From Paroceanicella profunda (GTDB lineage: Bacteria; Pseudomonadota; Alphaproteobacteria; Rhodobacterales; Rhodobacteraceae): a DNA stretch of 64,000 bases. The position numbers and the translations under genes are program-made. Positions 39,284-48,617 of the stretch are shown in pieces. The stretch is from NCBI RefSeq assembly GCF_005887635.2, contig NZ_CP040818.1, positions 3,378,501 to 3,442,500 of the forward strand. Direction: 5' to 3'. The first letter of the stretch is position 1. The number at the start of each line of letters is the position of its first letter. A model generated the notes under the pieces. The model ran no database searches, was not told the origin of the DNA, and saw only the letters and a program-made list of their open reading frames with translations.

Positions 39284-40276
39284 ATGCGCAAGTTCACGAT
39301 GACCGCGGCCGTTGCCGCCGCGGCCCTCCTCGCGCCGTTCGCGGCCAGCGCCCAGGACCAGGGCAAGGAATGCGGCAAGGTCTCCATCACCCAGATGAGC
39401 TGGGCATCCGCGGCCGTCGTCACCACCGTGGCCGAATTCCTCATGGAACAGGGCTACGGTTGCGATGTCTCCGTGGTGCCCTCCGACACGGTTCCCGCCA
39501 TCACCTCCGTGGCGGAGAACGGTGAGCCTGACATCGTCACCGAGCTCTGGCTGAACTCCACCGGCGAGGTGTTCGAGCGGCTGGAGAAGGAAGGCAAGAT
39601 CAAGCGGGTCGCCGAAGTGCTCAATCCCGGCGGCGTCGAGGGCTGGTGGCTGCCGGCCTACCTGGTGGAGGAGCATCCCGAGCTCAAGACCATCGAGGGC
39701 GTGATGGCGCATCCGGACTGGGTCGGCGGGCGCTTCAACAACTGCCCGGAAGGCTGGGGCTGCCGCGTGGTGAACGACAACCTGATCCGCGCGTTGAAGT
39801 TGCAGGATTCGGGCCTGAAGGTGTTCAACCACGGCTCCGGCGAAACCCTCGCCACCTCCATGGCCGCGGCCTACCAGGACCACAAGCCCTGGTTCGGCTA
39901 CTACTGGGGCCCCACCGTGCCGCTCGGCAAGTTCGACATGGTGAAGGTCGAGCTCGGCGGCTACGACAAGGCCGCGCATGACGCGAACCAGAACCCCGAC
40001 ACGCCGGACCCGAAGGTCTCCGACTTCCCCGCCGCCCCTGTGCTCACCGCCGTGACCACCGACCTGGAGGCACGTGAGCCCGAGATCGTGGCGCTGATGT
40101 CGAAGATGACCTTCGACACCGACACGATGAGCGCCCTGCTCGCCTGGCAGGACGAGAACAACGCCTCCGCCGAGGAGACCGCGGTTCACTATCTCACGAC
40201 CTACAAGGACCAGTGGTCCGGCTGGCTGTCGGATGCCGCGCGTGAGCGCCTTTCCGGCATCATCGACAAGAGCTGA
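39284..40276 (+). CDS. Glycine betaine/choline-type ABC transporter substrate-binding protein
   Basis: Periplasmic binding protein of the OpuAC/ProX family, 330 residues. The N-terminus is a clear Sec signal peptide (MRKFTMTAAVAAAALLAPF, cleavage after ASA). The mature part is rich in Trp/Tyr in the expected binding segments (MSWASAAVV, WLNSTGEV, GWWLPAYL, WFGYYWGP), consistent with a cation-pi box for a quaternary ammonium. An AAGGA ribosome site precedes the ATG at 39284; the much longer upstream frame is not real. The ligand (betaine, proline betaine, choline or similar) is not certain. Confidence 0.88.
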   Translation: MRKFTMTAAVAAAALLAPFAASAQDQGKECGKVSITQMSWASAAVVTTVAEFLMEQGYGCDVSVVPSDTVPAITSVAENGEPDIVTELWLNSTGEVFERLEKEGKIKRVAEVLNPGGVEGWWLPAYLVEEHPELKTIEGVMAHPDWVGGRFNNCPEGWGCRVVNDNLIRALKLQDSGLKVFNHGSGETLATSMAAAYQDHKPWFGYYWGPTVPLGKFDMVKVELGGYDKAAHDANQNPDTPDPKVSDFPAAPVLTAVTTDLEAREPEIVALMSKMTFDTDTMSALLAWQDENNASAEETAVHYLTTYKDQWSGWLSDAARERLSGIIDKS

Positions 40277-40302
40277 TCACAGGCAGCGCGTGATCTGACT
40301 GG

Positions 40303-40327
40303 GACGGAGCCGGCCACCGGCTCCGTC
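40303..40327 (+). terminator. Intercistronic hairpin between binding protein and permease genes
   Basis: A perfect 11-bp stem (GACGGAGCCGG at 40303-40313 with 40317-40327) and a CCA loop, 27 bp after the binding-protein stop and 48 bp before the permease start. Such hairpins commonly stop part of the transcripts or protect the upstream message, so the binding protein is made in excess over the membrane parts. Confidence 0.7.
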
Positions 40328-40374
40328 TCTTGCGTTCAACAGCAAGGACGGACCGGCCCCGGTCCGGGTAACAC

Positions 40375-41406
40375 ATGGCGACATATGACAGCGTGTTCGA
40401 CACGCTCGGACTGAGAGACTGGTGCGACGGCGGCACGAGCAGCGCCCCCATGTCGATGAGCGATCTGCTGAACCAGGGCGGCGCCGCGCCGGAGGTCTCG
40501 CTGTGGGACCTGCCCTTCCCCTCTCTCGACGCGCTCAACTCCGCCTGCGCGGCCATCCCGCAGACCCGCGACCTCACGCTCGGGCTGGAAACCGGCTTCC
40601 TCGCCATCCGCGACAGCCTGCGCGTGGTGCTGGACCCGGCCACCCAGCCGCTGAGCTGGATGCTGCGCAATGCCATCTCCACCATGGTGGAGACGCCATG
40701 GTGGATCGTCATCCCGGTGCTGCTGCTGATCACCTGGGCGGTGACGCGCTCGGCCCGGCTGGTGGGCTTCGTGGCCGTCTCGATCGGGTTCCTCGCCTTC
40801 ATCGACCATTACGTCTACGCCATGCAGACGCTGGCGATCATCTTCGTCTGTGCCTTCATATGCGTGCTGTTCGGGGTGCCCATCGGCATCGCCATGTCCC
40901 GCTCCGACCGGTTGCAACGCGGCACCATCCCGGTGCTCGACATGCTGCAGACCCTGCCGCCCTTCGTCTACCTGATCCCGCTGATCTTCCTGTTCTCGGT
41001 CACCGAGCCGAAGCTCTACGGCATCGCCATCATTCTCTACGCCATCGTGCCCGTGGTCCGGCTCACCGACCTCGGCATCCGGCTGGTGGACCGCGACGTG
41101 ATCGAGGCGGCGGACGCCTTCGGCATGACCTCGCGCCAGAAGCTCTTCGGCGTGCAGATCCCGCTCGCGCTGCCCAACATCATGGCCGGCGTGAACCAGA
41201 CGATCATGATGTCGCTCGCCATGGTTGTGATCGCGTCCCTCGTCTCGGCCCCGGGCCTCGGCGTGCTGGTGCTGCGCGGCATCCGCAACCTGGAACTGGG
41301 CGTGGGCCTGGTGGCGGGGTTCGGCATCGTGCTGCTCGCCATCTTGCTGGACCGGGTGACCAAGGCCTCGCTGTCGCGCATCGACGCCAGCCAGAAACAT
41401 CGCTGA
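40375..41406 (+). CDS. Glycine betaine/choline-type ABC transporter permease
   Basis: ProW-like inner-membrane permease of 343 residues: a long N-terminal soluble stretch, then about seven helices. The EAA loop that contacts the ATPase is in IEAADAFGMTSRQKLFGVQIPLA. It is the middle gene of a binding protein-permease-ATPase operon. Confidence 0.9.
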   Translation: MATYDSVFDTLGLRDWCDGGTSSAPMSMSDLLNQGGAAPEVSLWDLPFPSLDALNSACAAIPQTRDLTLGLETGFLAIRDSLRVVLDPATQPLSWMLRNAISTMVETPWWIVIPVLLLITWAVTRSARLVGFVAVSIGFLAFIDHYVYAMQTLAIIFVCAFICVLFGVPIGIAMSRSDRLQRGTIPVLDMLQTLPPFVYLIPLIFLFSVTEPKLYGIAIILYAIVPVVRLTDLGIRLVDRDVIEAADAFGMTSRQKLFGVQIPLALPNIMAGVNQTIMMSLAMVVIASLVSAPGLGVLVLRGIRNLELGVGLVAGFGIVLLAILLDRVTKASLSRIDASQKHR

Positions 41407-41418
41407 GGAGACCGGGAC

Positions 41419-42471
41419 ATGACCACAGAGATCAAGGTCTCCATTCGCAATCTTTACAAGATCTTCGGCGACAATCCTCAAGCAGCCCTGGAGGATGTGC
41501 GCGCCGGAATGGGCAAGCCGGAACTGCTGGACCGCCGCGCCCATGTGCTGGGCCTCAACGACATCAACATCGACATGCGCGAAGGCGAGATGACGGTGAT
41601 CATGGGGCTTTCCGGGTCCGGAAAGTCCACGCTCATCCGGCATCTCAACCGGCTGATCGAGCCCACCGCCGGGGAGATCCTGGTGAACGGCGAGAACATC
41701 CTGGGCTGGAACGAGGGCCAGTTGCGGGGTCTTCGCCGCGAGATCATGTCGATGGTCTTCCAGAAATTCGCCCTGCTGCCGCACCGCACCGTGCTCGACA
41801 ACGCCGGCATGGCGCTCGCCACCCGCGGCCGCACCCGCTCGGATTACGAGGACGAGGCGAACAAGTGGCTCGACCGGGTCGGGCTGGCAGGCTACGGCGG
41901 CCAGTATCCGCATCAGCTCTCGGGCGGCATGCAGCAACGCGTCGGCATCGCGCGCGCGCTCACCTCGAATTCCGAGATCATGCTGATGGACGAGGCCTTC
42001 TCCGCCCTCGACCCGCTCATCCGCACCGACATGCAGAACCTGCTGGTCGAGTTGCAGGCGGAACTGAAGAAGACCGTGGTGTTCATCACCCATGACCTGG
42101 ACGAGGCCCTGAAGCTCGCCGATCACCTGGTGATCCTGAAGGACGGCTCGGTCATCCAGCAGGGCGAACCGCAGCATATCCTGCTGAACCCGGCCGATCC
42201 CTACATCGAGGACTTCATCTCCGACATCAACCGCGCCCGCGTGCTGCGTGTCCGATCGGTGATGACCGCCGGCGCGCCGGAAGGATCGGTGTCCGGGGAG
42301 GTCGACCATGACGCGACCCTGGAAACGGTGATCGGACTGGCCGATGGCGCACTGGACCGCCGCTTCCGCGTCCTGCGCGGCGGCGCGCCAGTGGGCGTGC
42401 TCGACATGTCGGCGGTGATGCGCGCCCTTGTGCCGTCGCACGGTTCCGGCACTCAGGCGCACAGCATCTGA
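41419..42471 (+). CDS. Glycine betaine/choline-type ABC transporter ATP-binding protein
   Basis: ProV/OpuAA-like ATPase, 350 residues. Walker A is GLSGSGKST, the signature is LSGGMQQRVGIARAL, Walker B is IMLMDEAFSALD, and the switch His is in FITHDLDEAL. The N-terminal extension before Walker A is typical of this family. After residue 260 there is only one weak CBS-like unit, so salt or c-di-nucleotide sensing as in OpuAA may be reduced or absent. Confidence 0.92.
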   Translation: MTTEIKVSIRNLYKIFGDNPQAALEDVRAGMGKPELLDRRAHVLGLNDINIDMREGEMTVIMGLSGSGKSTLIRHLNRLIEPTAGEILVNGENILGWNEGQLRGLRREIMSMVFQKFALLPHRTVLDNAGMALATRGRTRSDYEDEANKWLDRVGLAGYGGQYPHQLSGGMQQRVGIARALTSNSEIMLMDEAFSALDPLIRTDMQNLLVELQAELKKTVVFITHDLDEALKLADHLVILKDGSVIQQGEPQHILLNPADPYIEDFISDINRARVLRVRSVMTAGAPEGSVSGEVDHDATLETVIGLADGALDRRFRVLRGGAPVGVLDMSAVMRALVPSHGSGTQAHSI

Positions 42472-42476
42472 TCGGA

Positions 42477-42502
42477 AACGGGCCCGCGAGAGTGGGCCCG
42501 TT
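42477..42502 (+). terminator. Terminator after the ABC importer operon
   Basis: AACGGGCCC (42477-42485) pairs perfectly with GGGCCCGTT (42494-42502), leaving an eight-base loop, 6 bp after the ATPase stop. Confidence 0.65.
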
Positions 42503-42598
42503 CCGAAATCGCCCTTCCGCCGGGCAGCCCGGGCCCTGTGGGGTGGAAGACTTCCGCTGCCCCCGAAGCTTTCCGGTGCCCCGCCCAGGGGCATCCGG

Positions 42599-44284
42599 TC
42601 AGGCGGCTCTGGCAGCCCGGCCTGTGCGCTGTTCGAGATCGAAGAAGCCCAGGATTTCCGAAAGGTTGCCCAGTTCCCCTTCAAGTTCCCTTGCCACGGT
42701 GGAGTTGCGTTCCGAGAGGCGGGAATTGCTCTGCGTGGCCGCGTCTATGTTGGCGAGTGCCTGGTTGAGCTCGTTCACACCGGTCGCCTGTTCGGTGTTG
42801 GCGCTGGCAATGTCGGAGATGCTCTTCTCCAGTTTGCCCACGAACTCCCGGATGTCGCTGAACACATCGACGGTCGAGGACATGAGCTGGACGCCGGCGT
42901 CGACATTGGCGCTGCTCTCCTTGATCAGGCGCGACGTGTCGGCCGCTGCCTCGGACGAGCGTTGCGCCAGGTTGCGGACCTCGGAGGCGACGACGGCGAA
43001 CCCCTTGCCCGCCTCGCCGGCCCGGGCCGCTTCCACGGCCGCGTTAAGGGCGAGCAGGTTGGTCTGGAAGGCGATCGATTCGATGACGCCGTTGATCTCG
43101 TTGATCTTCCGCGCGCTTTCCTCGATGCGACGCACCGCCTCGGTCGCGCGCTGGATCACGTCCTGGCCCGCCTGCGTCTTGGCCGCGGCCTCGCTGACGG
43201 TATCGCTGATCCGGCGGGAACTGTCGGCCGTCGAATTGATGGTACCGGTAAGCTCCTCCATCGTGGCAGCGGCTTCCTCCAGGGTGGCCGCCTGACTTTC
43301 GGACCGCTGGGCGAGGTCTGCCGCGCTGGAATTGATGTCCGCGGAATTGCCCCGGATCGCCGCGACCGCCCCGCTCACCCGCGAAACAAGATCGTGGTAC
43401 GACTTGGCAAGGCCGTTCACGCTGTTGCGCAAGGGCTCATAGGCCTCTTCCAGCGGTCGGGACAGATGCACGTCGAGCCGGCCTTCCGCCAGTTCCCCCA
43501 GTGCCGCGCCGATCACATCCACGGAGTTCACTCGCGGCGTGATGTTGGTCGCGAACTTCACCACCTTGATCACCTTTCCCGTGGCATCGATGATCGGATT
43601 GTAGCTTGCGGTGAGCCACACGTCCGAGCCGTCCTTCGCAACCCGCCTGTATTCGTTCGAGATCTGCTTTCCGGCGGCAAGGTCCGCCCAGAACCGTGCA
43701 TAGGCCGGCTGGTTTGCGTCCTCGCGCGGCATGAAGATCCGATGGTTCTTGCCCCGCAGCTCCTCCACCGAAGTGTAGCCCATCGTGTCGACAAACAGGT
43801 CGTTCGCGGTGAGGATATTGCCGCTGGGGTCGAATTCGATAACCGCCTGGACCCGCGAGATCGCGTCGATCTTGCCCTTGGCATCCGCTTCGATCGTGGC
43901 GTCCTTCGTGACGTCGGCGGCGATCTTCATCACCCGGAAGACCTTGCCTTCCGCATTCCGGATCGGCATGTAGGAGGCACGCAGGTGGCAGATCTGGCCG
44001 GTTTTTTGCCGTCGCCTGAACCGCCCCGTGGCGGGCGTTCCGGCGGCAAGATCCCGCCAGAAGCTCTTGTACGCCTCGCTTTGCGAAATTTCCGCCGGAC
44101 AGAGCATGCTGTGGTGGTTTCCCACGAGTTCCTTCAGCGTGTAGCCGACCGTGGACAGGAAGCGGTCGTTCGCGTCCAGGATCCTGCCTTGCGCATCGAA
44201 CTCGATCACGGCCCATGACGCATCAAGCGCTGCACGAAGATTGTTCACCGACATCACGTCGGGCCGTTTGGAAAATCCCAGCAT
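42599..44284 (-). CDS. Soluble PAS-PAS methyl-accepting chemotaxis protein
   Basis: Cytoplasmic chemoreceptor or receptor-like signal transducer of 561 residues. Two tandem PAS domains (about 15-135 and 145-255) each end in the PAC-type stretch, followed by a HAMP-like linker and an MCP signalling domain with the conserved tip [29 protein letters not shown]. No membrane helix is seen, so the signal is intracellular, perhaps redox, heme or flavin based. The tail ends soon after the signalling helices and has no CheR/CheB docking pentapeptide. No other che genes are near. Confidence 0.9.
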   Translation of the reverse strand: MLGFSKRPDVMSVNNLRAALDASWAVIEFDAQGRILDANDRFLSTVGYTLKELVGNHHSMLCPAEISQSEAYKSFWRDLAAGTPATGRFRRRQKTGQICHLRASYMPIRNAEGKVFRVMKIAADVTKDATIEADAKGKIDAISRVQAVIEFDPSGNILTANDLFVDTMGYTSVEELRGKNHRIFMPREDANQPAYARFWADLAAGKQISNEYRRVAKDGSDVWLTASYNPIIDATGKVIKVVKFATNITPRVNSVDVIGAALGELAEGRLDVHLSRPLEEAYEPLRNSVNGLAKSYHDLVSRVSGAVAAIRGNSADINSSAADLAQRSESQAATLEEAAATMEELTGTINSTADSSRRISDTVSEAAAKTQAGQDVIQRATEAVRRIEESARKINEINGVIESIAFQTNLLALNAAVEAARAGEAGKGFAVVASEVRNLAQRSSEAAADTSRLIKESSANVDAGVQLMSSTVDVFSDIREFVGKLEKSISDIASANTEQATGVNELNQALANIDAATQSNSRLSERNSTVARELEGELGNLSEILGFFDLEQRTGRAARAA

Positions 44285-44427
44285 CTTGTCTGAACTCCTG
44301 CCACTTCGCGGACAAGATGCTACGGGAACCCTTCAGGAAGGGTAAATTGCGGCCGTGCACCCGGACAGGCCGGTGCGAACGCGCGGTTCAGGCAGCCGGC
44401 CGCCCGGTCGGGCAGGCCGGAGCCGGA

Positions 44428-44448
44428 GGGGCGCCCGGGTTGCGCCCC
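44428..44448 (-). terminator. Candidate terminator after the MYG1-family gene
   Basis: A 7-bp stem GGGGCGC/GCGCCCC (44428-44434 with 44442-44448) about 60 bp beyond the gene's stop. It is weak on its own. Confidence 0.3.
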
Positions 44449-44507
44449 GGGTGAGGCATCTGGGCCAAGCCCCCGATTTCGTGAGGTCTTCTACCCGGGT
44501 GCGAGGG

Positions 44508-45446
44508 TCAGGAGGCGTCCTGCGCCTCGCGCAGGGCTTCGGCGACCGCGATGTCCGCCATCGCGAGAATCGCCTCGCGGGAGCGGGCGGCCGCGATGAA
44601 CCGGCCATTGTGGCAGAAGGTCGCCCCGCTCACGCCGCTGGCCGCCTCCAGATCGGCATTGGTCAGGCCGGCCCATGCGGCGGGCAGGTCGGCGCGCAGT
44701 TCGAAGCCCTCCTCTCCCTTGCGGATGCCGGTCAGGGTCCAGTCCTCACCACGCGGGCTGACGACGAAGAGCAGGTGGTCGGCGCCGGCCTTCACCACGG
44801 CGGGCCGGAAGGGCATGCCCATCGGCAGTTCCAGCACATGGCCCGCGCCGGCGGCGGCGATCGCGGTGCGCACCATGCCTTCGGCACGCAGTTTGGCGGC
44901 GCTGCGCGCGATCCGGGCCTCCACGAAGCTGCGCGCGATGGCGAGGGCGCCGTGGAAGGCCCGGTCATCGGCGTCCGGGTCGGTGTCGTCGAAGACCGGC
45001 TTGAGGGTTTCCAGCAACCCCGGCAGGGTCATCCCGGAGAGAGGGCCGGCCACGGAGGGGCTGAGCGCGCCGTTGTCCACCAGGTCGACGGGCAGCACGA
45101 AGCCCTCGTCGAAGGAGGCGTGGACGGTGTCCACATCCTCCTCGGGCACGGCGGAGGCACGCAGGTAATCATGGCCGAAGTGCTTCCAGACCAGCCCGAA
45201 GGAGCTGAGCGGCTGGCCATCCTCGCGCAGCGGCGCGCCGCGCTGGTGATGGTCGAAGATCCGGGCCTCGGGGTCGTAGCTGCCGCCGACGTCGTAGATG
45301 ACGCGGTCCGCGCCGGGGGTGATCCACGCCCGCTCGCGACTGCGCACGATCTTCGCGCCCGGGAACAGCCGGGTGAGGATCACGCTCGAGAGCACCTCGT
45401 CGGCGTGGAAGCCCCCGGAATGGGTGACGAGAAATTCTGGGGTCAT
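44508..45446 (-). CDS. MYG1-family (UPF0160) metal-dependent protein
   Basis: 312 residues. It starts with VTHSGGFHADEVLS, the DHH-like metal-binding signature of MYG1 proteins, and has IFDHHQRG as the second metal site. In eukaryotes MYG1 is an RNA exonuclease; bacterial members are little studied but keep the same metal ligands. I chose the ATG at 45446, where the family motif begins two residues later; longer frames upstream are not supported. Confidence 0.82.
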   Translation of the reverse strand: MTPEFLVTHSGGFHADEVLSSVILTRLFPGAKIVRSRERAWITPGADRVIYDVGGSYDPEARIFDHHQRGAPLREDGQPLSSFGLVWKHFGHDYLRASAVPEEDVDTVHASFDEGFVLPVDLVDNGALSPSVAGPLSGMTLPGLLETLKPVFDDTDPDADDRAFHGALAIARSFVEARIARSAAKLRAEGMVRTAIAAAGAGHVLELPMGMPFRPAVVKAGADHLLFVVSPRGEDWTLTGIRKGEEGFELRADLPAAWAGLTNADLEAASGVSGATFCHNGRFIAAARSREAILAMADIAVAEALREAQDAS

Positions 45447-45643
45447 GCCGTGTACGCCTTGCAGGTCTGGTTCGGTCCGCGGGTGGAGACCGGCAGATAG
45501 ACGTGTTCGGCGCGCAAAGATCAACCGTGGAAATGCGCGGGATGCACGGCGCTTTCCGCCTCCGGCGCAGCGGATGCGGGGCCCTGCCCGTGCGGATGGC
45601 CGAAAGGGGGGCGAGCGCCCTGCGCCCGCCCGCTGCCCGCCGT

Positions 45644-45775
45644 CTACTTGCTCTTCTTCTGACCGAGCGACATCGGCTTGGCGACACCGGAATTCGCGGT
45701 TGCCAGAACCTTGGGCTTCTCCTGCTTGGGCTTCTTGGCTTCCTTGTTGCCCCGCTTGTTGTTGCCTTTTGCCAT
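45644..45775 (-). CDS. Small basic conserved-looking protein, 43 residues
   Basis: A very lysine-rich protein (starts MAKGNNKRGNKEAKKPKQEK, ends LGQKKSK) from an ATG at 45775 with a GGAG site nine bases upstream. Short proteins of this type occur in many proteobacteria and have no assigned function. The composition suggests RNA or nucleic-acid contact, or a disordered accessory protein. It is monocistronic. Confidence 0.7.
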   Translation of the reverse strand: MAKGNNKRGNKEAKKPKQEKPKVLATANSGVAKPMSLGQKKSK

Positions 45776-46165
45776 GATCGTCTCCATCGCTGAAACTCCG
45801 TCCGGCGACAGGCCGGACGGACCGTCCCTCAAGAAAATCAGGGTTGCCAGACACGCGTCGGGGCGATGATTTTGGTGAGTGTCACACGCCGGAGCCTCCT
45901 TCAGCCCGGGCTGCGCAGGGGAAATCTAGCGCGGCCCCGGCGCCCTCGCAAGCGGCTTGCGTGCACAGGTTCGCGACAGGACCAGAGGCCCGGGGGAAGC
46001 TGCAGCCCCGCCCTTCGCGCCCCCGGGAAGGCGGAGCGGGCGCCCCTGCGATCCGGGGGGCCTCCGGCGGGGTGGATCGCGGCGCCGGCCGCCCGGGCCT
46101 CCGGTGTCACGGGGCTTGCGGAACGGCCGCGGGCCCGGGATGCGGGGCCGCGGCCGTTCGAAGTG
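45776..46165. other. Intergenic region between small basic protein and TRAP operon end
   Basis: No credible gene. It contains the promoter side of the 43-residue gene and, at its right end, the hairpin that ends the TRAP operon. Confidence 0.5.
46121..46159 (-). terminator. Terminator of the TAXI-TRAP operon
   Basis: A perfect 12-bp stem GAACGGCCGCGG (46121-46132) with CCGCGGCCGTTC (46148-46159), 6 bp beyond the permease stop. Confidence 0.7.
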
Positions 46166-48136
46166 TCAGGCGGGTTGGGCCAGCCTACGCGCGGCACGCC
46201 AGTTCATGGCCAGCAGCAGCACGATCAGCGCCGCTCCGGCAACCTCCAGCGGCAGCGAGCGCCAGAAGATCGCCACCACGCCGGGCACCAGCAGCAGCCG
46301 TTGCCACAGGGCCATGGGCGCGAAGAGGAAGGCCTCCAGCGCCGCGGCGAAGGCCACGAGGGCGAGGATCACGATGAACCCGTTCCAGAGCACCAGCGGG
46401 AGCGGCCCGCCCTCGATGATCGAGGGGTTGTAGACCATGAACAGCGGGATCAGGTAGAGGCCCTTCGCGTATTTCCACGCCTGCACGGAGGTCTCCATCG
46501 GGCTGGCATTCGCGATGGCCGCCCCCGCGAACCCCGCCAGCGCCACGGGTGGCGTGACGTTGGAATCCTGGCTCCACCAGAACACCACCAGGTGCGAGAT
46601 CAGCAGCGGCACGCCGAACTCGTTGGTGAGGGCCGGGCCCACGAGGATGATCAGCACGATATAGGCCGCCGTCACCGGCAGGCCCATGCCGAGCACCAGG
46701 CTGGCGAACACCACCATGATGAGCGCGAGAAACAGGTTGCCGCCGGAGAAGGCCAGCATCATTGCGGAGAACTTCAGCCCCAGCCCGGTGAGCCCGACCA
46801 CGCCCACCACGATCCCCGCCACCGCGCAGGCCATGGAGACGGCGACGGCGTTGCGCGCGCCCAGCTCCAGCGCCTCCAGCGTCTTCGCAACCCCGGCCTT
46901 CGCCAGCGCGACGAGGCCGTCCAGCGTGGGGCCGTCCAGAACGAAGCGCATCAGCGCGCGCAGCACCGCCGCCGCGATCACGGCGATGATGGCGTAGAAG
47001 CCCACGCGCATCGGCGAATAGCCCACCACCAGCAGCCAGACCAGCGCCACCAGCGGCAGCAGGAAGTGCCAGCCCTCGGCCAGCACCGCGCGCACCTGCG
47101 GCAGCTCGGAGGCCGGGATGCCCTTCATCCCCTGTTTCACCGCGGCGATATGGACCAGCAGGTAGACCGCACCGAAGTAGAGGAAGGCCGGGAAGATCGA
47201 CACCAGCACGATGTCGATGTAGGGCACCCGGGTGAACTCGCTCATCAGGAAGGCGCCCGCGCCCATCAGCGGCGGCATGATCTGCCCGCCGGTGGAGGCG
47301 GCAGCCTCGATGCCCCCCGCCTGCGCCGGCCGGTAGCCCAGCCGCTTCATCAGCGGGATGGTGAAGGCCCCGGTGGTGACCACGTTGGCGATGGCCGAGC
47401 CGCTGATCGAGCCCATGCCGGCGGAGGCGATGACCGCGGCCTTCGCCGGGCCGCCGCGCTGGCGGCCGGTTGCCGCATAGGCCAGCTCGATGAAGAACCG
47501 GCCCGCGCCGGTCACCTCCAGGAACGCGCCGAACAGCACGAAGACGAAGATGAACGTGGCGGCCACGCCCAGCGGGATGCCGTAGATCCCCTCCGCGCCC
47601 AGGGTGAGCTGGCTCGCCAGCCGGTCCAGCGTGTAGCCGCGGTGGTTGAGGATGCCGGGCATCAGGTCCGCCAGCCAGGGCAGCTCGCCGCGCCGGCCCG
47701 CGAAGGCGTAGAGGATGAACACCGCCCCGATGACGGTCATCCCCAGCCCGATCGCGCGGCGCGCGGCCTCCAGCACCACGAGGGCCGTGATCACGCCCAC
47801 CGCCACGTCGATGTCGCGCGGGATGATGGCATTGGCGATGGAATCGATGTTGGAGGGCACCCAGGCCCCCACCAGCACGCCGCACAGGATCAGCACCCCG
47901 TCCACCGCCCAGCCGAGCACGCCGCGCGGCCGCTTGCCGGTGACCGGGTAGATGAGGAAACACAGCACCAGGATGAAGCCCAGGTGGATGGGGCGCTGGA
48001 AGAACAGCCCCAGCGGCTGGATGCCGGCGGCATAGAGCTGGAACAGCGACAGCGCGATGCCGACGATGGCGATGGCCCGGAGCACGGGCCGTGGCTGGTC
48101 GACGGCCGGAGCCTCCGGCCCTGCGGTTTCAGTCAT
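46166..48136 (-). CDS. TRAP transporter fused permease (TAXI type)
   Basis: Inner-membrane permease of 656 residues that fuses the small 4-helix and large 12-helix TRAP subunits, as usual for TAXI systems; about 17 hydrophobic segments are seen. Motifs of the large subunit include GMGSISGSAIANVVTTGAFTIPLMKRLGY and SLVLGMGLPVTAAYIVL. It imports a carboxylate-type substrate driven by a sodium or proton gradient; the substrate is unknown (TAXI systems include glutamate and alpha-ketoglutarate importers). It overlaps the DUF1850 gene by eight bases. Confidence 0.92.
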   Translation of the reverse strand: MTETAGPEAPAVDQPRPVLRAIAIVGIALSLFQLYAAGIQPLGLFFQRPIHLGFILVLCFLIYPVTGKRPRGVLGWAVDGVLILCGVLVGAWVPSNIDSIANAIIPRDIDVAVGVITALVVLEAARRAIGLGMTVIGAVFILYAFAGRRGELPWLADLMPGILNHRGYTLDRLASQLTLGAEGIYGIPLGVAATFIFVFVLFGAFLEVTGAGRFFIELAYAATGRQRGGPAKAAVIASAGMGSISGSAIANVVTTGAFTIPLMKRLGYRPAQAGGIEAAASTGGQIMPPLMGAGAFLMSEFTRVPYIDIVLVSIFPAFLYFGAVYLLVHIAAVKQGMKGIPASELPQVRAVLAEGWHFLLPLVALVWLLVVGYSPMRVGFYAIIAVIAAAVLRALMRFVLDGPTLDGLVALAKAGVAKTLEALELGARNAVAVSMACAVAGIVVGVVGLTGLGLKFSAMMLAFSGGNLFLALIMVVFASLVLGMGLPVTAAYIVLIILVGPALTNEFGVPLLISHLVVFWWSQDSNVTPPVALAGFAGAAIANASPMETSVQAWKYAKGLYLIPLFMVYNPSIIEGGPLPLVLWNGFIVILALVAFAAALEAFLFAPMALWQRLLLVPGVVAIFWRSLPLEVAGAALIVLLLAMNWRAARRLAQPA

Positions 48137-48617
48137 CCGTGGTCTCCGGGCTGGACGGGGGAGCGGGTTCGAGCGCGATCGTCACCCGCGCATGCGTGGC
48201 CAGGGCCGAGAGCGAAACCTCGCCCGACGCGGCCTTCAGCCTGTGGTTCACCGCCATGGTGCCGGGGCGCAGCACATAGGCATCGCCCGGCACGGGCTCA
48301 TCGATATCCTCGATCCAGTAGCCGCCCGCGCCGTCGGAGACCTGCCGGCCGCGGCCGATCCAGTGGCCCAGCCCGGCGGCGAAATCCGGCTGGTGGGAGC
48401 GCACCAGCACCATGTGCCCGGCGCGGTTCTCATAGCAGTCCTTCACCTCGAACCCCTTCACGGAGTGGCGCCAGAGCACGCACCAGCCGCTGCCCTCGGG
48501 CACGGAGAGATGCGCGATCTCCCGCCCGTCGGGCAACGTGGCGGTGAGCACCGCCCCCAGCCCGGCGGAGGGGAGGAACAGGAGGGCCAGCAGCCCTCCT
48601 CCCGCCAGCCGCCTCAC
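48129..48617 (-). CDS. DUF1850 periplasmic protein of TAXI-TRAP operon
   Basis: 162 residues. An N-terminal signal or anchor segment (MRRLAGGGLLALLFLPSAGLG) is followed by the DUF1850 core with WCVLWRHSVKGFEVKDCYE. DUF1850 genes travel with TAXI-TRAP transporters, and the overlaps here (four bases with the binding-protein gene, eight with the permease) fit. Its role in transport is not established. Confidence 0.85.
   Translation of the reverse strand: MRRLAGGGLLALLFLPSAGLGAVLTATLPDGREIAHLSVPEGSGWCVLWRHSVKGFEVKDCYENRAGHMVLVRSHQPDFAAGLGHWIGRGRQVSDGAGGYWIEDIDEPVPGDAYVLRPGTMAVNHRLKAASGEVSLSALATHARVTIALEPAPPSSPETTDD

Noticed and set aside
45866..48547. 893-residue plus-strand open frame
   Set aside because: Antisense to the TRAP permease and DUF1850 genes, with no recognisable protein features.
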